From positions 1-64,000 of the forward strand of contig JBKGVB010000033.1 of NCBI GenBank assembly GCA_046462475.1: a DNA stretch of 64,000 bases, given 5' to 3'. Positions 1-9,452 of the stretch are shown in pieces (position 1 is the stretch's first letter; the number at the start of each line of letters is the position of its first letter). This DNA comes from JASLCR01 sp046462475 (GTDB lineage: Bacteria; Patescibacteriota; Saccharimonadia; Saccharimonadales; Saccharimonadaceae). Made by a program: the position numbers and the translations under genes. The notes under the pieces were generated by a model that did no database searches, was not told the origin of the DNA, and saw only the letters and a list, made by a program, of their open reading frames with translations.

Positions 1-61
1 GTGGTAAGGCACATGGTTTTGGTCCATGCATTCGGGGGTTCGAATCCCTCCACCCCAGCCA
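1..61 (+). tRNA. tRNA-Gln (anticodon TTG), 5' end cut off by the window
   Basis: The window opens inside the D arm. The anticodon stem CATGG/CCATG encloses loop TTTTGGT, giving anticodon TTG (glutamine, CAA codons). The T arm has loop TTCGAAT with a 5-bp stem, followed by the 3' acceptor strand CACCCCA, discriminator G and an encoded CCA at 59-61. The 5' acceptor strand lies outside the window. Confidence 0.93.
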
Positions 62-96
62 AGAAAAAAGAAGGTCATCGTACCTTCTTTTTTCTT
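61..96 (+). terminator. Rho-independent terminator after tRNA-Gln
   Basis: A 15-bp perfect A/T-rich stem (61-75 with 82-96) and a 6-base loop directly follow the tRNA. The T-rich 3' arm (CTTCTTTTTTCTT) supplies the uridine tract; another T7 run follows at about 105-111. Confidence 0.8.
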
Positions 97-159
97 GATC
101 GTCCTTTTTTTGAGGAAATCGAGAAAGTACCTCAATAGCTTTCAATTTTCGACCATACA

Positions 160-188
160 TTGACATAGTAATATTTTTATGGTATCAT
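160..188 (+). promoter_or_regulatory. Consensus promoter of the 254-571 gene
   Basis: TTGACA (160-165), a 17-base spacer, then TATCAT (183-188). Transcription should start near 195, which excludes the in-frame ATG at 179. The leader holds a hairpin (AATGTGTGC, loop ATTC, GCGCACATT) before the ribosome binding site. Confidence 0.7.
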
Positions 189-253
189 CAAGGATGTTTG
201 TACCCATTCATCAATGTGTGCATTCGCGCACATTCGAGCAGGAGATTTCTACT

Positions 254-571
254 ATGGTCAACAACCCGGTGATCATCAAGTGCGGCAACGACCTGTACTT
301 CTTCGCAACGAAGAAGCCGCCAGGTCTCTTCGTCACAGAGATGGTCACGACTGAGTACGACAGCCCTCAGACGCGTACCCACGTCTACAGACCGCCAGGC
401 AAGGACTGGTTCATGGTGTTTACCAGCATTCACCCCGATAACCCCGAAGGGAGAGAGGCCATCCGGCACACCCTTCAGTACACATGGGACAAGCTGGTGG
501 AGTTTAATGCCGCCACGGGCCCGATGCCCGAACCGATCCTCGGTGACCCGCTCGACATGCTGCCCAAATGA
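254..571 (+). CDS. Small hypothetical protein, stand-alone G+C-rich gene
   Basis: A protein of 105 residues with no family I recognise and no membrane segment or signal peptide. It has a mixed polar/aromatic body (YFF, HVYRPPGKDW) and a proline-rich end. The ATG at 254 is chosen because AGGAG lies about 10 bases upstream and the promoter at 160-188 excludes the earlier ATG at 179. Codon use is visibly richer in G and C at third positions than in the neighbouring HD-domain gene. The gene stands alone, with its own promoter and downstream hairpins, like the other cassettes at 14381, 33198, 35037, 49005 and 63185. An overlapping minus-strand frame of similar length is rejected because it lacks a ribosome site. 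Confidence 0.65.
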   Translation: MVNNPVIIKCGNDLYFFATKKPPGLFVTEMVTTEYDSPQTRTHVYRPPGKDWFMVFTSIHPDNPEGREAIRHTLQYTWDKLVEFNAATGPMPEPILGDPLDMLPK

Positions 572-645
572 GCTTCGGCTCAACCTACACCCTCACGAGA
601 GGAGATGCGACCAGCAACGGGAGCCCCTCGACTGAGGGTGCTTCC
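572..645 (+). terminator. Hairpins closing the 254-571 unit
   Basis: A GAGC-TTCG-GCTC tetraloop hairpin overlaps the stop region. A stronger hairpin at 619-645 pairs GGGAGC/GCTTCC and CCCTC/GAGGG around loop GACT with one bulge. No clear T-tract follows, so it may be an mRNA 3'-end structure rather than a classic terminator. Confidence 0.5.
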
Positions 646-725
646 ATATCCGCCTACAGGCAGAATGGCTTGCTACAAATTTTCCATGGCTTAAACTCTT
701 AGCCTAGTTTTGGTAGAGTATCCTT

Positions 726-1322
726 ATGAATACAGCACCGAAACCAAACATACAGAGAATCCTTGATTTACAGAAACTATTAGTTACCTTTGCCGGTGTC
801 GACCGTAAAGTATTCATGCCACCCGAGGCAGAAACTCCCGAAAATGATGTGGAGCATAGCTACTCGCTTGCGATACTGTGCTGGTTCTTAGCGCCTCAGT
901 TCCCACAGCTCAACCTGAGCAAGTTACTTCAATTATGTCTTGCGCATGACATAGTGGAAGCATATTGCGGTGATACGTTCTCGTTTGACACTCAGGCTGT
1001 CGCCAATCAACAAGAGCTTGAACGTGAGGCTTTTGCAGCACTAAAAAAGGACTGGCAAGATTTTCCTGCCCTTATCGAGTCCATCTCCGAGTACGAAGAT
1101 CGCGAGACTTCCGAAGCGAAGTTCGTCGTAGCACTCGATAGGCTTCATCCTATCCTCATGGACTTTCTGAGCGAGGGCCGTTCGTGGCACAAGCTTGGTA
1201 TTACATTTGAAAAGCTCATGTCTATCAAGGATAAAGAGCTGTCTACATCCGAAGCCGGAGAATACTATACTCAGCTAAAGGATATATTGATTGAAAATCC
1301 GCAATTATTTCCTAATAGCTAG
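726..1322 (+). CDS. HD-domain phosphohydrolase (HDDC2/YfbR-like)
   Basis: A protein of 198 residues with the metal-binding pattern of HD-superfamily hydrolases: H in EHSY (about residue 44), HD in AHDIVE (about 74-75) and a distal D in ALDRLHP (about 138). This arrangement fits the HDDC2/YfbR-type nucleotidases, which remove phosphate from deoxynucleoside monophosphates, so a role in nucleotide salvage or pool control is likely but inferred. The length is typical. The start follows a TAGAGT box by 6 bases, suggesting a leaderless message. No operon partner is evident; the next gene has its own -10 box. Confidence 0.8.
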   Translation: MNTAPKPNIQRILDLQKLLVTFAGVDRKVFMPPEAETPENDVEHSYSLAILCWFLAPQFPQLNLSKLLQLCLAHDIVEAYCGDTFSFDTQAVANQQELEREAFAALKKDWQDFPALIESISEYEDRETSEAKFVVALDRLHPILMDFLSEGRSWHKLGITFEKLMSIKDKELSTSEAGEYYTQLKDILIENPQLFPNS

Positions 1323-1360
1323 CCGCGTCGCTTAAGTTCGTATTTGCTATACTACACTCA

Positions 1361-1930
1361 ATGAAAAGTCCGGAAGCAAAATTCATGCCCTTACCGCTAT
1401 GGCTTTACCTCGTTGGATGGATATTCTTCGCGTATTTATTTGTCGTCATTTTGCGCTTTTCGGCGGAAAGCTCTTCAAGCCTTATCGTCTCCGGAATGTA
1501 TTTGGTAGATTTCGGCGTACATGAAGTGTCTCACATTATCGTATCTTTTCTTCCAGCTATCCTTGTCGCGGCAGCTGGCTCGATAGGTGAAGTCAGCTTC
1601 ACACTCTTGCTTCTGTATGCGACGCTAAAGGCGAAATCATACTTCGCGACAGTCTTCGCTGGACAGTGGGTGATGCTTGGCTTCATGAGCGCTGGGCGCT
1701 ATATGGCCGATGCGCGAGCGCAGCAGCTTCCATTGATTGGCCCAGGTGAGACAGTAAAACACGACTGGTACTTTGTATTCTCCCAACTCGGGTGGCTAGG
1801 TGTAGATACATTCATTGGAGGGGTAGTCTCGACAATTGGTATCATCATCGGTGTAGGTAGTTTACTCTTTGGGCTTTATCTCATATTCTGCAAACTATCG
1901 ACTAAGAGTTCAGACGCTTCGCACTCCTAG
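1361..1930 (+). CDS. Integral membrane protein with an HExxH motif
   Basis: A protein of 189 residues with about four or five hydrophobic segments (roughly 13-33, 55-85, 90-110 and 145-175). Within a hydrophobic stretch lies HEVSH (about 54-58), matching the zinc-binding HExxH of metallopeptidases, and a later RYMADA supplies an acidic residue next to another membrane segment. That layout is reminiscent of site-2-protease-like (M50) intramembrane proteases, but I see no clear NPDG/LDG motif, so the enzymatic assignment is tentative. TATACT lies 7 bases before the ATG, implying leaderless expression. Confidence 0.6.
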   Translation: MKSPEAKFMPLPLWLYLVGWIFFAYLFVVILRFSAESSSSLIVSGMYLVDFGVHEVSHIIVSFLPAILVAAAGSIGEVSFTLLLLYATLKAKSYFATVFAGQWVMLGFMSAGRYMADARAQQLPLIGPGETVKHDWYFVFSQLGWLGVDTFIGGVVSTIGIIIGVGSLLFGLYLIFCKLSTKSSDASHS

Positions 1931-1962
1931 ACAGAGTTCTACAAATCTGGTATCGTCTCCAT

Positions 1963-2544
1963 ATGATCATCCAGCGAAGAGGTCGGGGAAGAAAACTGAT
2001 CGTTAGCTTCGTTCTTCTTGTCACCATTACCGCCATAATTATCGGCGGTATTTTTTTCTTGCATCGGCAAATCAACAGTTTGGCAAACAACCAACCAAGT
2101 AATCCTACTGTATCATCTGTCTTTTCCTTCGATGAGACAGAAGGCTGGTGGCGCGGCGCAACAGACGAAACTACCATGGCGATATTTGACAGCAACGATA
2201 CGCACGCCTGCTTCATCTCAGCGGAGTACATAAAAAGTAAGATAGATGTCGCTGCAGATCTTGTGAAGGCGCAACGGGAACTTGCACGCAATGGCAACTA
2301 CACAATGAATGAACTGGGCACCAAAACACTCGCTCTGCAGACTCCGTCCGGTACACAGTCATATGAACTACATCAATTCTCCATTACCACACCGAACGGC
2401 GCAGAAATGGTCAAAGAGGGTCAGGAAACTGGCTATATACAACTCGCGAAAGGATACGTAAAGCTATCCGGCTATTGTGATCTATCAAGTCAGCTAGAGG
2501 GGACGATTACCGCACTTAAGGCTATTCGGATCAAAGAGCGCTAG
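1963..2544 (+). CDS. Hypothetical single-span membrane-anchored protein
   Basis: A protein of 193 residues with a basic N-terminus (QRRGRGRK), one membrane segment (about 12-33) and an external domain of about 155 residues. The layout predicts a type II membrane protein facing outward. The outer domain contains only two cysteines (about 84 and 170), possibly a disulfide. No recognised family. TATCGT lies 6 bases before the ATG. It ends 4 bases into the convergent mscS-like gene. Confidence 0.6.
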   Translation: MIIQRRGRGRKLIVSFVLLVTITAIIIGGIFFLHRQINSLANNQPSNPTVSSVFSFDETEGWWRGATDETTMAIFDSNDTHACFISAEYIKSKIDVAADLVKAQRELARNGNYTMNELGTKTLALQTPSGTQSYELHQFSITTPNGAEMVKEGQETGYIQLAKGYVKLSGYCDLSSQLEGTITALKAIRIKER

Positions 2545-3464
2545 CGAATCGAACGGCGAAACTTCTTCTCAGCAATGGGATCTGCAAACCGTGCGGTTGG
2601 CTCGTAGACAAATAGTTTATCAGATTTTTTCTTGCCTTCATCTATCTCTTTAAGAGCGTTGATAAAGAAACTCTCGACGAGCCATTCACGACCTGGAGCC
2701 ACCCGCGCCTGTACGGTAATATGCCACAACTCATTGCTCCACTCCTCTGTAGTGCCAATCTTCAGCGGATTGCGCACTAGCGCGGAGCTCGACGGAACCG
2801 CTTCGACAACTTCCTGAATTGCCGCCTGGGCGATCTCTGGCTGATGCGTGAAAATATCCACCACGTAGGTGCGAATCGTACTTTTTGTCACATGTGCTGC
2901 CTGGATATATTGATTGTGAATCCAGGTCACTTCGCCGCTCAAACTACGAATCTTCGTCGAACGCAAAGTGAATCGCTCCACAACCCCAGCAACATCCAAA
3001 AAAGGCTCTATTTTCACATAATCGCCGACATGAAACCATCCTTCGGTAATCATTGTCGCACCCACCATGATATCCCTCAGAAAGATGCCGAGTGTTTGAC
3101 CAGCAAACACGATGAAAAGAGTACTCGCGCCAACAACCGCTGCAAGGTTTGCCGACGGCTGAGCGATAAGTCGCCAGACTACATACGCCACTACTGCGAC
3201 TACGATAGCTCGCACCAAAGCAACGGCAATACTGAGATATGTCTCGATCTGACGGTAGCGAATTAGCTTATCACGGTTTGACACCGACTCCGAGCGCGTA
3301 CCTATCCACTGGGCTACCTTGACGATACCAAGCGCCAGGAACTTACTAATCAAATAAGCGACTACGATAGCTGCAACAAAAATAAGCAGCGACCGATAAC
3401 TATTCGGCCGACTGAAAAAATCGGATACTTCTTTTGATATACCAGTAAATGTATCTTGACTCAC
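2541..3464 (-). CDS. MscS-family mechanosensitive channel
   Basis: A small-conductance mechanosensitive channel protein, which would release solutes during osmotic downshock. Two or three N-terminal membrane helices (about 25-50, 75-105 and 110-140) precede an MscS-type pore and beta domain (GWFHVGDYVKI followed by VERFTLRSTKIRS) and a C-terminal alpha/beta domain. About 307 residues, near the size of E. coli MscS. I choose a GTG start at 3464: TATAAT ends 8 bases upstream, whereas the in-frame TTG at 3473 would lie inside the promoter spacing. It is divergent from the DUF475 gene. Confidence 0.85.
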   Translation of the reverse strand: MSQDTFTGISKEVSDFFSRPNSYRSLLIFVAAIVVAYLISKFLALGIVKVAQWIGTRSESVSNRDKLIRYRQIETYLSIAVALVRAIVVAVVAYVVWRLIAQPSANLAAVVGASTLFIVFAGQTLGIFLRDIMVGATMITEGWFHVGDYVKIEPFLDVAGVVERFTLRSTKIRSLSGEVTWIHNQYIQAAHVTKSTIRTYVVDIFTHQPEIAQAAIQEVVEAVPSSSALVRNPLKIGTTEEWSNELWHITVQARVAPGREWLVESFFINALKEIDEGKKKSDKLFVYEPTARFADPIAEKKFRRSIR

Positions 3465-3522
3465 GAGTCTCAATTATAACAAATTGCCCCTGAGATTTTA
3501 ACTCTTCTGTATACTGGAAGAT

Positions 3523-4545
3523 ATGTCATCTCTACGCATCTTTTTGGTTACGGGTCTCATTACGATCGCCAGCCTTGTCTTGACGGGCTACTACTTGGGC
3601 TTACCAGCGCTATTTGTGACATTCGTATTGATTATCATTGAGGTCACATTTAGCTTCGATAATGCCATTATCAATGCCCGTATCCTCGCCACTATGTCGC
3701 AATTCTGGCAGAAGATGTTCATGACCGTTGGAATGGTAATCGCTGTCTTCGGCATGCGACTCGTTTTTCCGATCGTCCTCGTAATGATCACTGCAGGGCT
3801 TACTGCCGGAGAGGTGATCAATCTCGCACTTCATCACCCTGCGGAATACGCCGAGCGCCTTGTCCATGCGCATCCATACATCGCCTCATTTGGCGGCATG
3901 TTCTTGCTCATGCTCGCGCTGGCATTCTTTTTCGATCCCGGTAGAAAAGTACGCTGGATTGATGTTATTGAGCGACCCCTCCAGCGAATCGGTACATGGT
4001 GGATATACACGCTTATTTCGATCGCTATTCTCATACTGGTCACTATTTTGCCATTCAATGCACATCCGCAAGAAACAATCATCGCAGGTAGCATCGGTAT
4101 CGTACTCTTTTTGGCGCTTAATCTTCTCACAAGCAGGATCGATGACTCAGAGACAAAGCGGGAAGGAAAAAAGCAAACTGTGTGGAGTGGCCTCATGGCA
4201 TTTTTATACCTTCAGGTGCTCGACAGCAGCTTCAGTCTCGACGGAGTCATCGGAGCATTTGCGGTGACACAAGATGTCGTCTTGATTACCATCGGTCTTG
4301 GAATCGGTGCTTTGTGGGTGAGAAGCTTGACACTGTTTATGGTAAAACGCCAAACATTGAGCATGTACCGTTACCTAGAGCATGGTGCGCACTATACCAT
4401 CGCAATTCTAGCACTCGTGTTGCTCTGCGGACTGTTCTTTGACATACCCGAATTTGTAGCTGGAGGTCTCGGAATTATCATCGTTGGACTTTCGATCTCC
4501 GGGTCTATTGCTGAAGCAAAGACATCAAAAAATAGTACAAATTAG
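3523..4545 (+). CDS. DUF475 / TerC-like integral membrane protein
   Basis: A 340-residue polytopic protein with about eight or nine membrane helices. The motif EVTFSFDNAIINA (about 39-51) and its later counterpart DSSFSLDGVIGAF (about 233-245) are the paired acidic motifs of the TerC/DUF475 family, thought to bind or move metal ions. Substrate unknown. Acidic residues in both repeats are retained, so it should be functional. TATACT lies 7 bases before the ATG. A short gap separates it from the adhesin genes, which have their own leader. Confidence 0.85.
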   Translation: MSSLRIFLVTGLITIASLVLTGYYLGLPALFVTFVLIIIEVTFSFDNAIINARILATMSQFWQKMFMTVGMVIAVFGMRLVFPIVLVMITAGLTAGEVINLALHHPAEYAERLVHAHPYIASFGGMFLLMLALAFFFDPGRKVRWIDVIERPLQRIGTWWIYTLISIAILILVTILPFNAHPQETIIAGSIGIVLFLALNLLTSRIDDSETKREGKKQTVWSGLMAFLYLQVLDSSFSLDGVIGAFAVTQDVVLITIGLGIGALWVRSLTLFMVKRQTLSMYRYLEHGAHYTIAILALVLLCGLFFDIPEFVAGGLGIIIVGLSISGSIAEAKTSKNSTN

Positions 4546-4591
4546 CATAAAAGTTATGGTACACTGACTATAAAGCATAGGGGGAGGATGC

Positions 4592-6769
4592 ATGGTTGAT
4601 ATGTTCAAGAAGAAACATGGCTTTACGCTTGTGGAGATTCTTGTAGTAGTAATAGTGATTGTTATTTTGGCTGTGATTGCGGGATTTGCTTATACAGGCT
4701 ACCAGGCTCAATCACGAAATAGTGCCCGAAGTGCACAGGCACACATTATCGCCGATAGTCTCGAGAAGTATTACGATAAGAATGGTGAATATCCAAGTGT
4801 GGCGGCGATCGTCCAGCCTCAACCGGGCTCCATCGTCCAAAGCAAGCTAAAACTCTCCAATCCTAAAGTACTCATCCTTCCGGGATCAACACCAGAAACG
4901 ACCAACTCTTTGACGCAATCAGACTCTTCTCCATCGCAACTCGCCTACAATGGCGGCAGCGAAAGTCCGGATGAACAAGATCAATGCGAGAATGATCCCA
5001 ACGGAGGTTGCGATTCCTTCGACCTTCAGTGGCTCAATGAAAACGGCGACACTCAAGAAATCCAAAGCAACCACCGAGGACGTAGCACGCTAAGCAATCA
5101 GCAGGGGACACCTCCAAGCGCGCCAGATGCACCAAATATTTCAGTAACCTACACGTCGCCAAATATTGTCGCCACAGCAACCGCTGTCACGTGTGAAGCG
5201 GGCTCGACCGCAGAATATAAGATCCTCGGTACCACAAACACCGACGGTAGCGATCCTAATTTCCCAGATTGGTCGACAGTTTCCTGGCAGTCCGGTCTAA
5301 CAACAACTATGGATCCGACTCAGGGCACCTACTACTATTTCAAAGCTATTGCTCACTGTGTTAATAGCGCAGGACCGAGTGATGATTCAGATGAAAGTGA
5401 TATCGCAAATTACTTCTATGCGGCTGCAGGCACTCCTGTCGTAACGGCTACAATCACCGGCACTACCGTGTATGTCTCAATTGCGCCAGTTACTTGTCCG
5501 ACTGGGTCTACGGCAAAATACCAACTCTATGAGCGAAAAGACACTCCTTCGGCAACAGGATCTTTCGCCGTGGTCTCCACTATGAATTTCGTCACGACCA
5601 CAAACTACACTGGAACAGCAGGAGCCACCTCTGCACCAACAAAAAACTGGTACAAGGCTTACACACGCTGCGATACGAGTACGGCTCAGGGTAGCGTGAG
5701 TCCATCAAGTGCTACGGTCTCCGTGGTATCTGCTCCAGTAGCACCGACACTCACAAGTGTACCTGCTGGCACAAGTGGAACATCCAATTCTGTTACCTGG
5801 AACTGGTCACTACCCGCAACTGCATGTCCAGTAGGCACGACAATAACCTATAATCGCATCTGGACTGGTGATTACACAAATAAGGGCAGTGGTGCCACTG
5901 GTACCACGACAAGTATCGCCCTCACTACCAGTAGTCAAGGATACCAGTACGGCATGCAAGTCCGAGCATCATGCGGCAATCCTGTAACAAATCAAGTCCT
6001 ACAGAGTGCATATAGCGCGAACAATACCTATGTGCGCACCATCGATAGTGTCGTATGGGTGTACAAGGGAAGTATTCGTACACGTCGACCGGACGCCAGC
6101 GGACATCCAAACACAGTCTTTGGCCAGTCGATCGTCCATAGTACACGAAATGTGGATTACAACGGCGGCTGGAATACTACAACACGCAATGCCGCATATC
6201 CACCCGTAGGTGGCTGTGCCTCGGGATTGACGCGTAAAATCCAATGGCAATGGTCACTTGATAATAAAGGCTGGGGCTATAATGACACTTCCGGAGCTGT
6301 AGATAATGGCGCTTGGTCGCCAGCAGCGGCATGGGCAGACGGCACAGATAAAGTGTTGCCGGCTGGTTCTACGATTGCCGATTTTACCGGTATAGGTATG
6401 CGCGATCTCGATAAAAACGCAAACTACACTACTACCGTTGGATCCACGTCTAAAGTTGCGATCAGATATAAGACATGGTGTGAAAACGCATCAACGAGTC
6501 GAACTGGATCCTCCAATGTTTCCGATCCTTTTGGCAACTTAACCGTACTGGAAAATGATGGTCGCTTCCATACCTACTGCGATCCTACGGCCGACGTGCC
6601 ATGGTGTAGGGCATGGCATACGCCATACAATCCACTCAGCGACCACCAAGGTGTGTGGGCCGCTCACGACGGAAGCAGCGGTACATGCAAAGGTCCTTCG
6701 GGATATCCAAATGATCAGTTCTGTTTCACGCCAATTTATACTTCAAATAGTGCGCCGTGGGGATGGTAG
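4592..6769 (+). CDS. Giant prepilin-type surface protein, copy 1
   Basis: A 725-residue protein with a type IV prepilin N-terminus: a short basic leader, the cleavage/methylation motif GFTLVE (about 10-15) and a hydrophobic helix, then an early pilin body with EKYYDKNGEYPS. After about residue 170 it continues with repeated Ser/Thr-rich beta domains resembling fibronectin-III modules (about 175-275, 280-375 and 385-480) and a Cys/Trp-rich C-terminal domain ending APWGW. Pilins are usually 130-200 residues, so this is a pilus-displayed adhesin candidate. SD GGGGGAGG precedes the ATG. It is paired with a TPR-like gene, and the pair is duplicated immediately downstream. Confidence 0.85.
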   Translation: MVDMFKKKHGFTLVEILVVVIVIVILAVIAGFAYTGYQAQSRNSARSAQAHIIADSLEKYYDKNGEYPSVAAIVQPQPGSIVQSKLKLSNPKVLILPGSTPETTNSLTQSDSSPSQLAYNGGSESPDEQDQCENDPNGGCDSFDLQWLNENGDTQEIQSNHRGRSTLSNQQGTPPSAPDAPNISVTYTSPNIVATATAVTCEAGSTAEYKILGTTNTDGSDPNFPDWSTVSWQSGLTTTMDPTQGTYYYFKAIAHCVNSAGPSDDSDESDIANYFYAAAGTPVVTATITGTTVYVSIAPVTCPTGSTAKYQLYERKDTPSATGSFAVVSTMNFVTTTNYTGTAGATSAPTKNWYKAYTRCDTSTAQGSVSPSSATVSVVSAPVAPTLTSVPAGTSGTSNSVTWNWSLPATACPVGTTITYNRIWTGDYTNKGSGATGTTTSIALTTSSQGYQYGMQVRASCGNPVTNQVLQSAYSANNTYVRTIDSVVWVYKGSIRTRRPDASGHPNTVFGQSIVHSTRNVDYNGGWNTTTRNAAYPPVGGCASGLTRKIQWQWSLDNKGWGYNDTSGAVDNGAWSPAAAWADGTDKVLPAGSTIADFTGIGMRDLDKNANYTTTVGSTSKVAIRYKTWCENASTSRTGSSNVSDPFGNLTVLENDGRFHTYCDPTADVPWCRAWHTPYNPLSDHQGVWAAHDGSSGTCKGPSGYPNDQFCFTPIYTSNSAPWGW

Positions 6770-6786
6770 TAAAAGGAGTTAAACAC

Positions 6787-7176
6787 ATGGAAGAACAAGC
6801 AACAAAATCTAAAAAGAATAGCGAAACGCGTATGTGGATTATATACACCGCGCTAGCCATTCTTGTCGTGGCAGTTGGCGGCTACATAGTCGTACGATCA
6901 ATCCCAGGTATCAAACATGAATCTGCACAATCGCAAACCGAGCAGCAAAAGGCTGATACATTTAAGCAGTCTGGTATCAAAGCAGAAGCGAATGGCGATA
7001 ACCAAATAGCTCTCGAAAACTACCAAGCAGCATTCAATGCCTATCGACAAGCAAAAAATAAGCCTGCCGTAAAAGACATGGGTTACAAAATTGAATTCAT
7101 GAAACAGGCGATCGAAGCAAGTAAGCGAGCCACTGCCCAAGCTATTAAAAACGGGGATGCGCCTTCCCATGAATAA
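6787..7176 (+). CDS. Membrane-anchored TPR-like helper protein, copy 1
   Basis: A 129-residue protein with a charged N-terminus, one membrane helix (about 18-38) and an outer helical domain. The segment AEANGDNQIALENYQAAFNA matches a single tetratricopeptide-like helix pair. The ATG at 6787 has AAAAGGAG 9 bases upstream; the longer frame from 6757 overlaps the adhesin stop and lacks a site. Its position just after the adhesin, repeated in the second copy, suggests a cognate partner such as an anchor, chaperone or assembly factor (inference). Confidence 0.75.
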   Translation: MEEQATKSKKNSETRMWIIYTALAILVVAVGGYIVVRSIPGIKHESAQSQTEQQKADTFKQSGIKAEANGDNQIALENYQAAFNAYRQAKNKPAVKDMGYKIEFMKQAIEASKRATAQAIKNGDAPSHE

Positions 7177-7282
7177 GCTTCCATCTTATGTATCTCATTT
7201 GCACCCACTGGACCCCAAAGATGGTAATGCTTAAAATGTCAACATTATGCTACACTTGATGTAAATAGGGGAGAACACAGCA

Positions 7283-9433
7283 GTGAATGGGTATAAAAAA
7301 AGAGATGGATTTACGCTCGTCGAAATTCTTGTAGTTGCAATAGTAATCGTCGTCCTGGCGACCATATCAGCGTTTGCCTATACAGGCTATCAGGGTCGCT
7401 CGCGAGATGGCGCTCGCGATGAGCAGGCGCACATCATCGCCAATAGCCTCGAAAAATACTACGATAAGAATGGTGAATACCCGAGTGTGGCAGCGCTCGT
7501 TGGCCAACCAGGATCAATCGTCCAAAATAAACTCAGCCTTCCCAGTGCAAGCGTCTTGGTATTTCCAGGGGCTGCTGCCGGCACTACAAATTCGTTAACC
7601 CAGTCAGAGTCTTCCCAGTCGGAACTTGCTTACAACGGAGACAGCTCCAACCCAGATGAGCAAGATCAATGTGAAAATAGCGTCACCGGTGGGTGTGACT
7701 CATTTGACCTTCAATGGACGTCTGAAAATGGCGATACAAAAGAAATCCAGAGTAATCACCAAGATCGCAGTACGCTCGGCGGACAACAAGCGGCGCTTCC
7801 TAGTGCTCCTAACGCCCCAAATATTTCAGTAGATTATGTGTCACCGAATGTCGTCGCGACAGTAGATCCTGTTACCTGCGAAGCAGGCTCAACGCCCGAA
7901 TACAAGATTCTTGGAGCGACAAACACAGATGGAAGCGACCCAAACTTTTCAGACTGGTCAACCGTCTCATGGCAATCCGGCACAACCGCAACCATGAGCG
8001 CAACACAGGGCACTTACTACTACTTCAAGGCAATTGCTCATTGTGTAAATAGCGCTGGCGCAAGTGACGATTCAGATGAGAGCGATATCGCAAATTACTT
8101 CTATGCAGCCACTGGCACCCCTGTAGTAACCGCTACGATTACCGGCACAACCGTATATGTGGCGATCGCTCCCGTCACTTGTCCAGCTGGATCCACGGCT
8201 AAATACCAGCTATACGAGCGCAAGGATACGATATCGGCTACAGGATCATTTGCCGTCGTCTCCACAATGAACTTCGGCACGACAACGAATTATACAGGAA
8301 CCGCTGGCGCTACCTCGTCTCCAACAAAAAACTGGTATAAAGCCTACACCCGTTGTGATACGAGCACTACGCAGGGTACCGTTAGTCCTGCAAGCGCACC
8401 CGTATCCGTCGTGTCAGCTCCAGCCGCACCGACACTTACTAATACACCCGCTGGCACAAGCGGCTCAGCCGATTCCGTTACCTGGAACTGGTCACTACCT
8501 GCAACCGCATGTCCGGTAGGTACAGTTATTACCTATAACCGCATCTGGACTGGTGATTACACAAATAAAGGAAGTGGCGCCACGGGTACGGCTACAAGTG
8601 TGGCCCTAACGACAAGCAGTCAAGGCTACCAGTACGGTATGCAAGTCCGAGCGTCATGCGGCAATCCTGTCACAAGCCAGGTACTTCAGAGTGCGTATAG
8701 CGCGAATAATACCTACATTCGCAATGTCGACAGTGTGATATGGGTCTTCCATGGTAGTGTCCGCATACGACGCCCGGACCCAAGTGGACACCCGAACTCT
8801 ATCTACGGACAAGGTGAAATCACTTCATCACGAAATGTTGTCTACCAGGGTGGCATTAATGCCGACTCTACGTATTGGAACCAAGATTATCCTCCAGCAG
8901 GCGGTTGCGCTTCGGGACTTACGAGACAGGTACAATGGAACTGGGACGATGCGATTAATGCCGATAATAGTCAATATGCTGGAGTGGTCGGAGCATGGTC
9001 GCCATGGTACAACTGGGCCAATAGCACGTCAATGGTATTTCCATCGGGAAGCAACTTAAGTGATTACAGCTCTAAAGAGACAGACCGTGATAATGGTGAC
9101 TCTTACGAATTCATGACCCAGGCTCGCTGTATAAATGCCAGCACTGGAAGGGCTGGGCCAGTGAAGAAATCGGATAACTTCGGCAACCTGAATGTCACCT
9201 CAGGCACTGGCGATTTCCACACAAACTGTGACGTTAACGGGGTCGTGCCATACTGCCAAGGCTGGCACACAAATCGAGGCTCAGGTAGCCATGGCGATAC
9301 TTCAAGTCACCGAGGCCGCAACACTCTCGACACCGTCACGGGAGCATGTTATGACCACACAGCAAACACAGACAATGGCGGTAACTGCTGGACGCCGGTA
9401 AATGGGCCTAATAGCACCCCTTGGGGATGGTAA
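7283..9433 (+). CDS. Giant prepilin-type surface protein, copy 2
   Basis: A 716-residue paralogue of the 4592-6769 protein. It starts with GTG preceded by SD AGGGGAG, has the same GFTLVE prepilin motif, the same EKYYDKNGEYPS pilin body and the same beta domains. Identity is very high through about residue 500 and then falls sharply: the last 200 residues (WVFHGSVRIRRP onwards) keep only scattered matches and again end in PWGW. The variable tip on a conserved shaft suggests two adhesins with different targets. TACACT sits upstream with a short leader. Confidence 0.85.
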   Translation: MNGYKKRDGFTLVEILVVAIVIVVLATISAFAYTGYQGRSRDGARDEQAHIIANSLEKYYDKNGEYPSVAALVGQPGSIVQNKLSLPSASVLVFPGAAAGTTNSLTQSESSQSELAYNGDSSNPDEQDQCENSVTGGCDSFDLQWTSENGDTKEIQSNHQDRSTLGGQQAALPSAPNAPNISVDYVSPNVVATVDPVTCEAGSTPEYKILGATNTDGSDPNFSDWSTVSWQSGTTATMSATQGTYYYFKAIAHCVNSAGASDDSDESDIANYFYAATGTPVVTATITGTTVYVAIAPVTCPAGSTAKYQLYERKDTISATGSFAVVSTMNFGTTTNYTGTAGATSSPTKNWYKAYTRCDTSTTQGTVSPASAPVSVVSAPAAPTLTNTPAGTSGSADSVTWNWSLPATACPVGTVITYNRIWTGDYTNKGSGATGTATSVALTTSSQGYQYGMQVRASCGNPVTSQVLQSAYSANNTYIRNVDSVIWVFHGSVRIRRPDPSGHPNSIYGQGEITSSRNVVYQGGINADSTYWNQDYPPAGGCASGLTRQVQWNWDDAINADNSQYAGVVGAWSPWYNWANSTSMVFPSGSNLSDYSSKETDRDNGDSYEFMTQARCINASTGRAGPVKKSDNFGNLNVTSGTGDFHTNCDVNGVVPYCQGWHTNRGSGSHGDTSSHRGRNTLDTVTGACYDHTANTDNGGNCWTPVNGPNSTPWGW

Positions 9434-9452
9434 GGAATAGAGTAATAGATAT

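Noticed and set aside
188..583. 131-codon minus-strand frame over the 254-571 gene
   Set aside because: It has no ribosome site or promoter; the plus strand has both, plus a leader hairpin and 3' hairpins.
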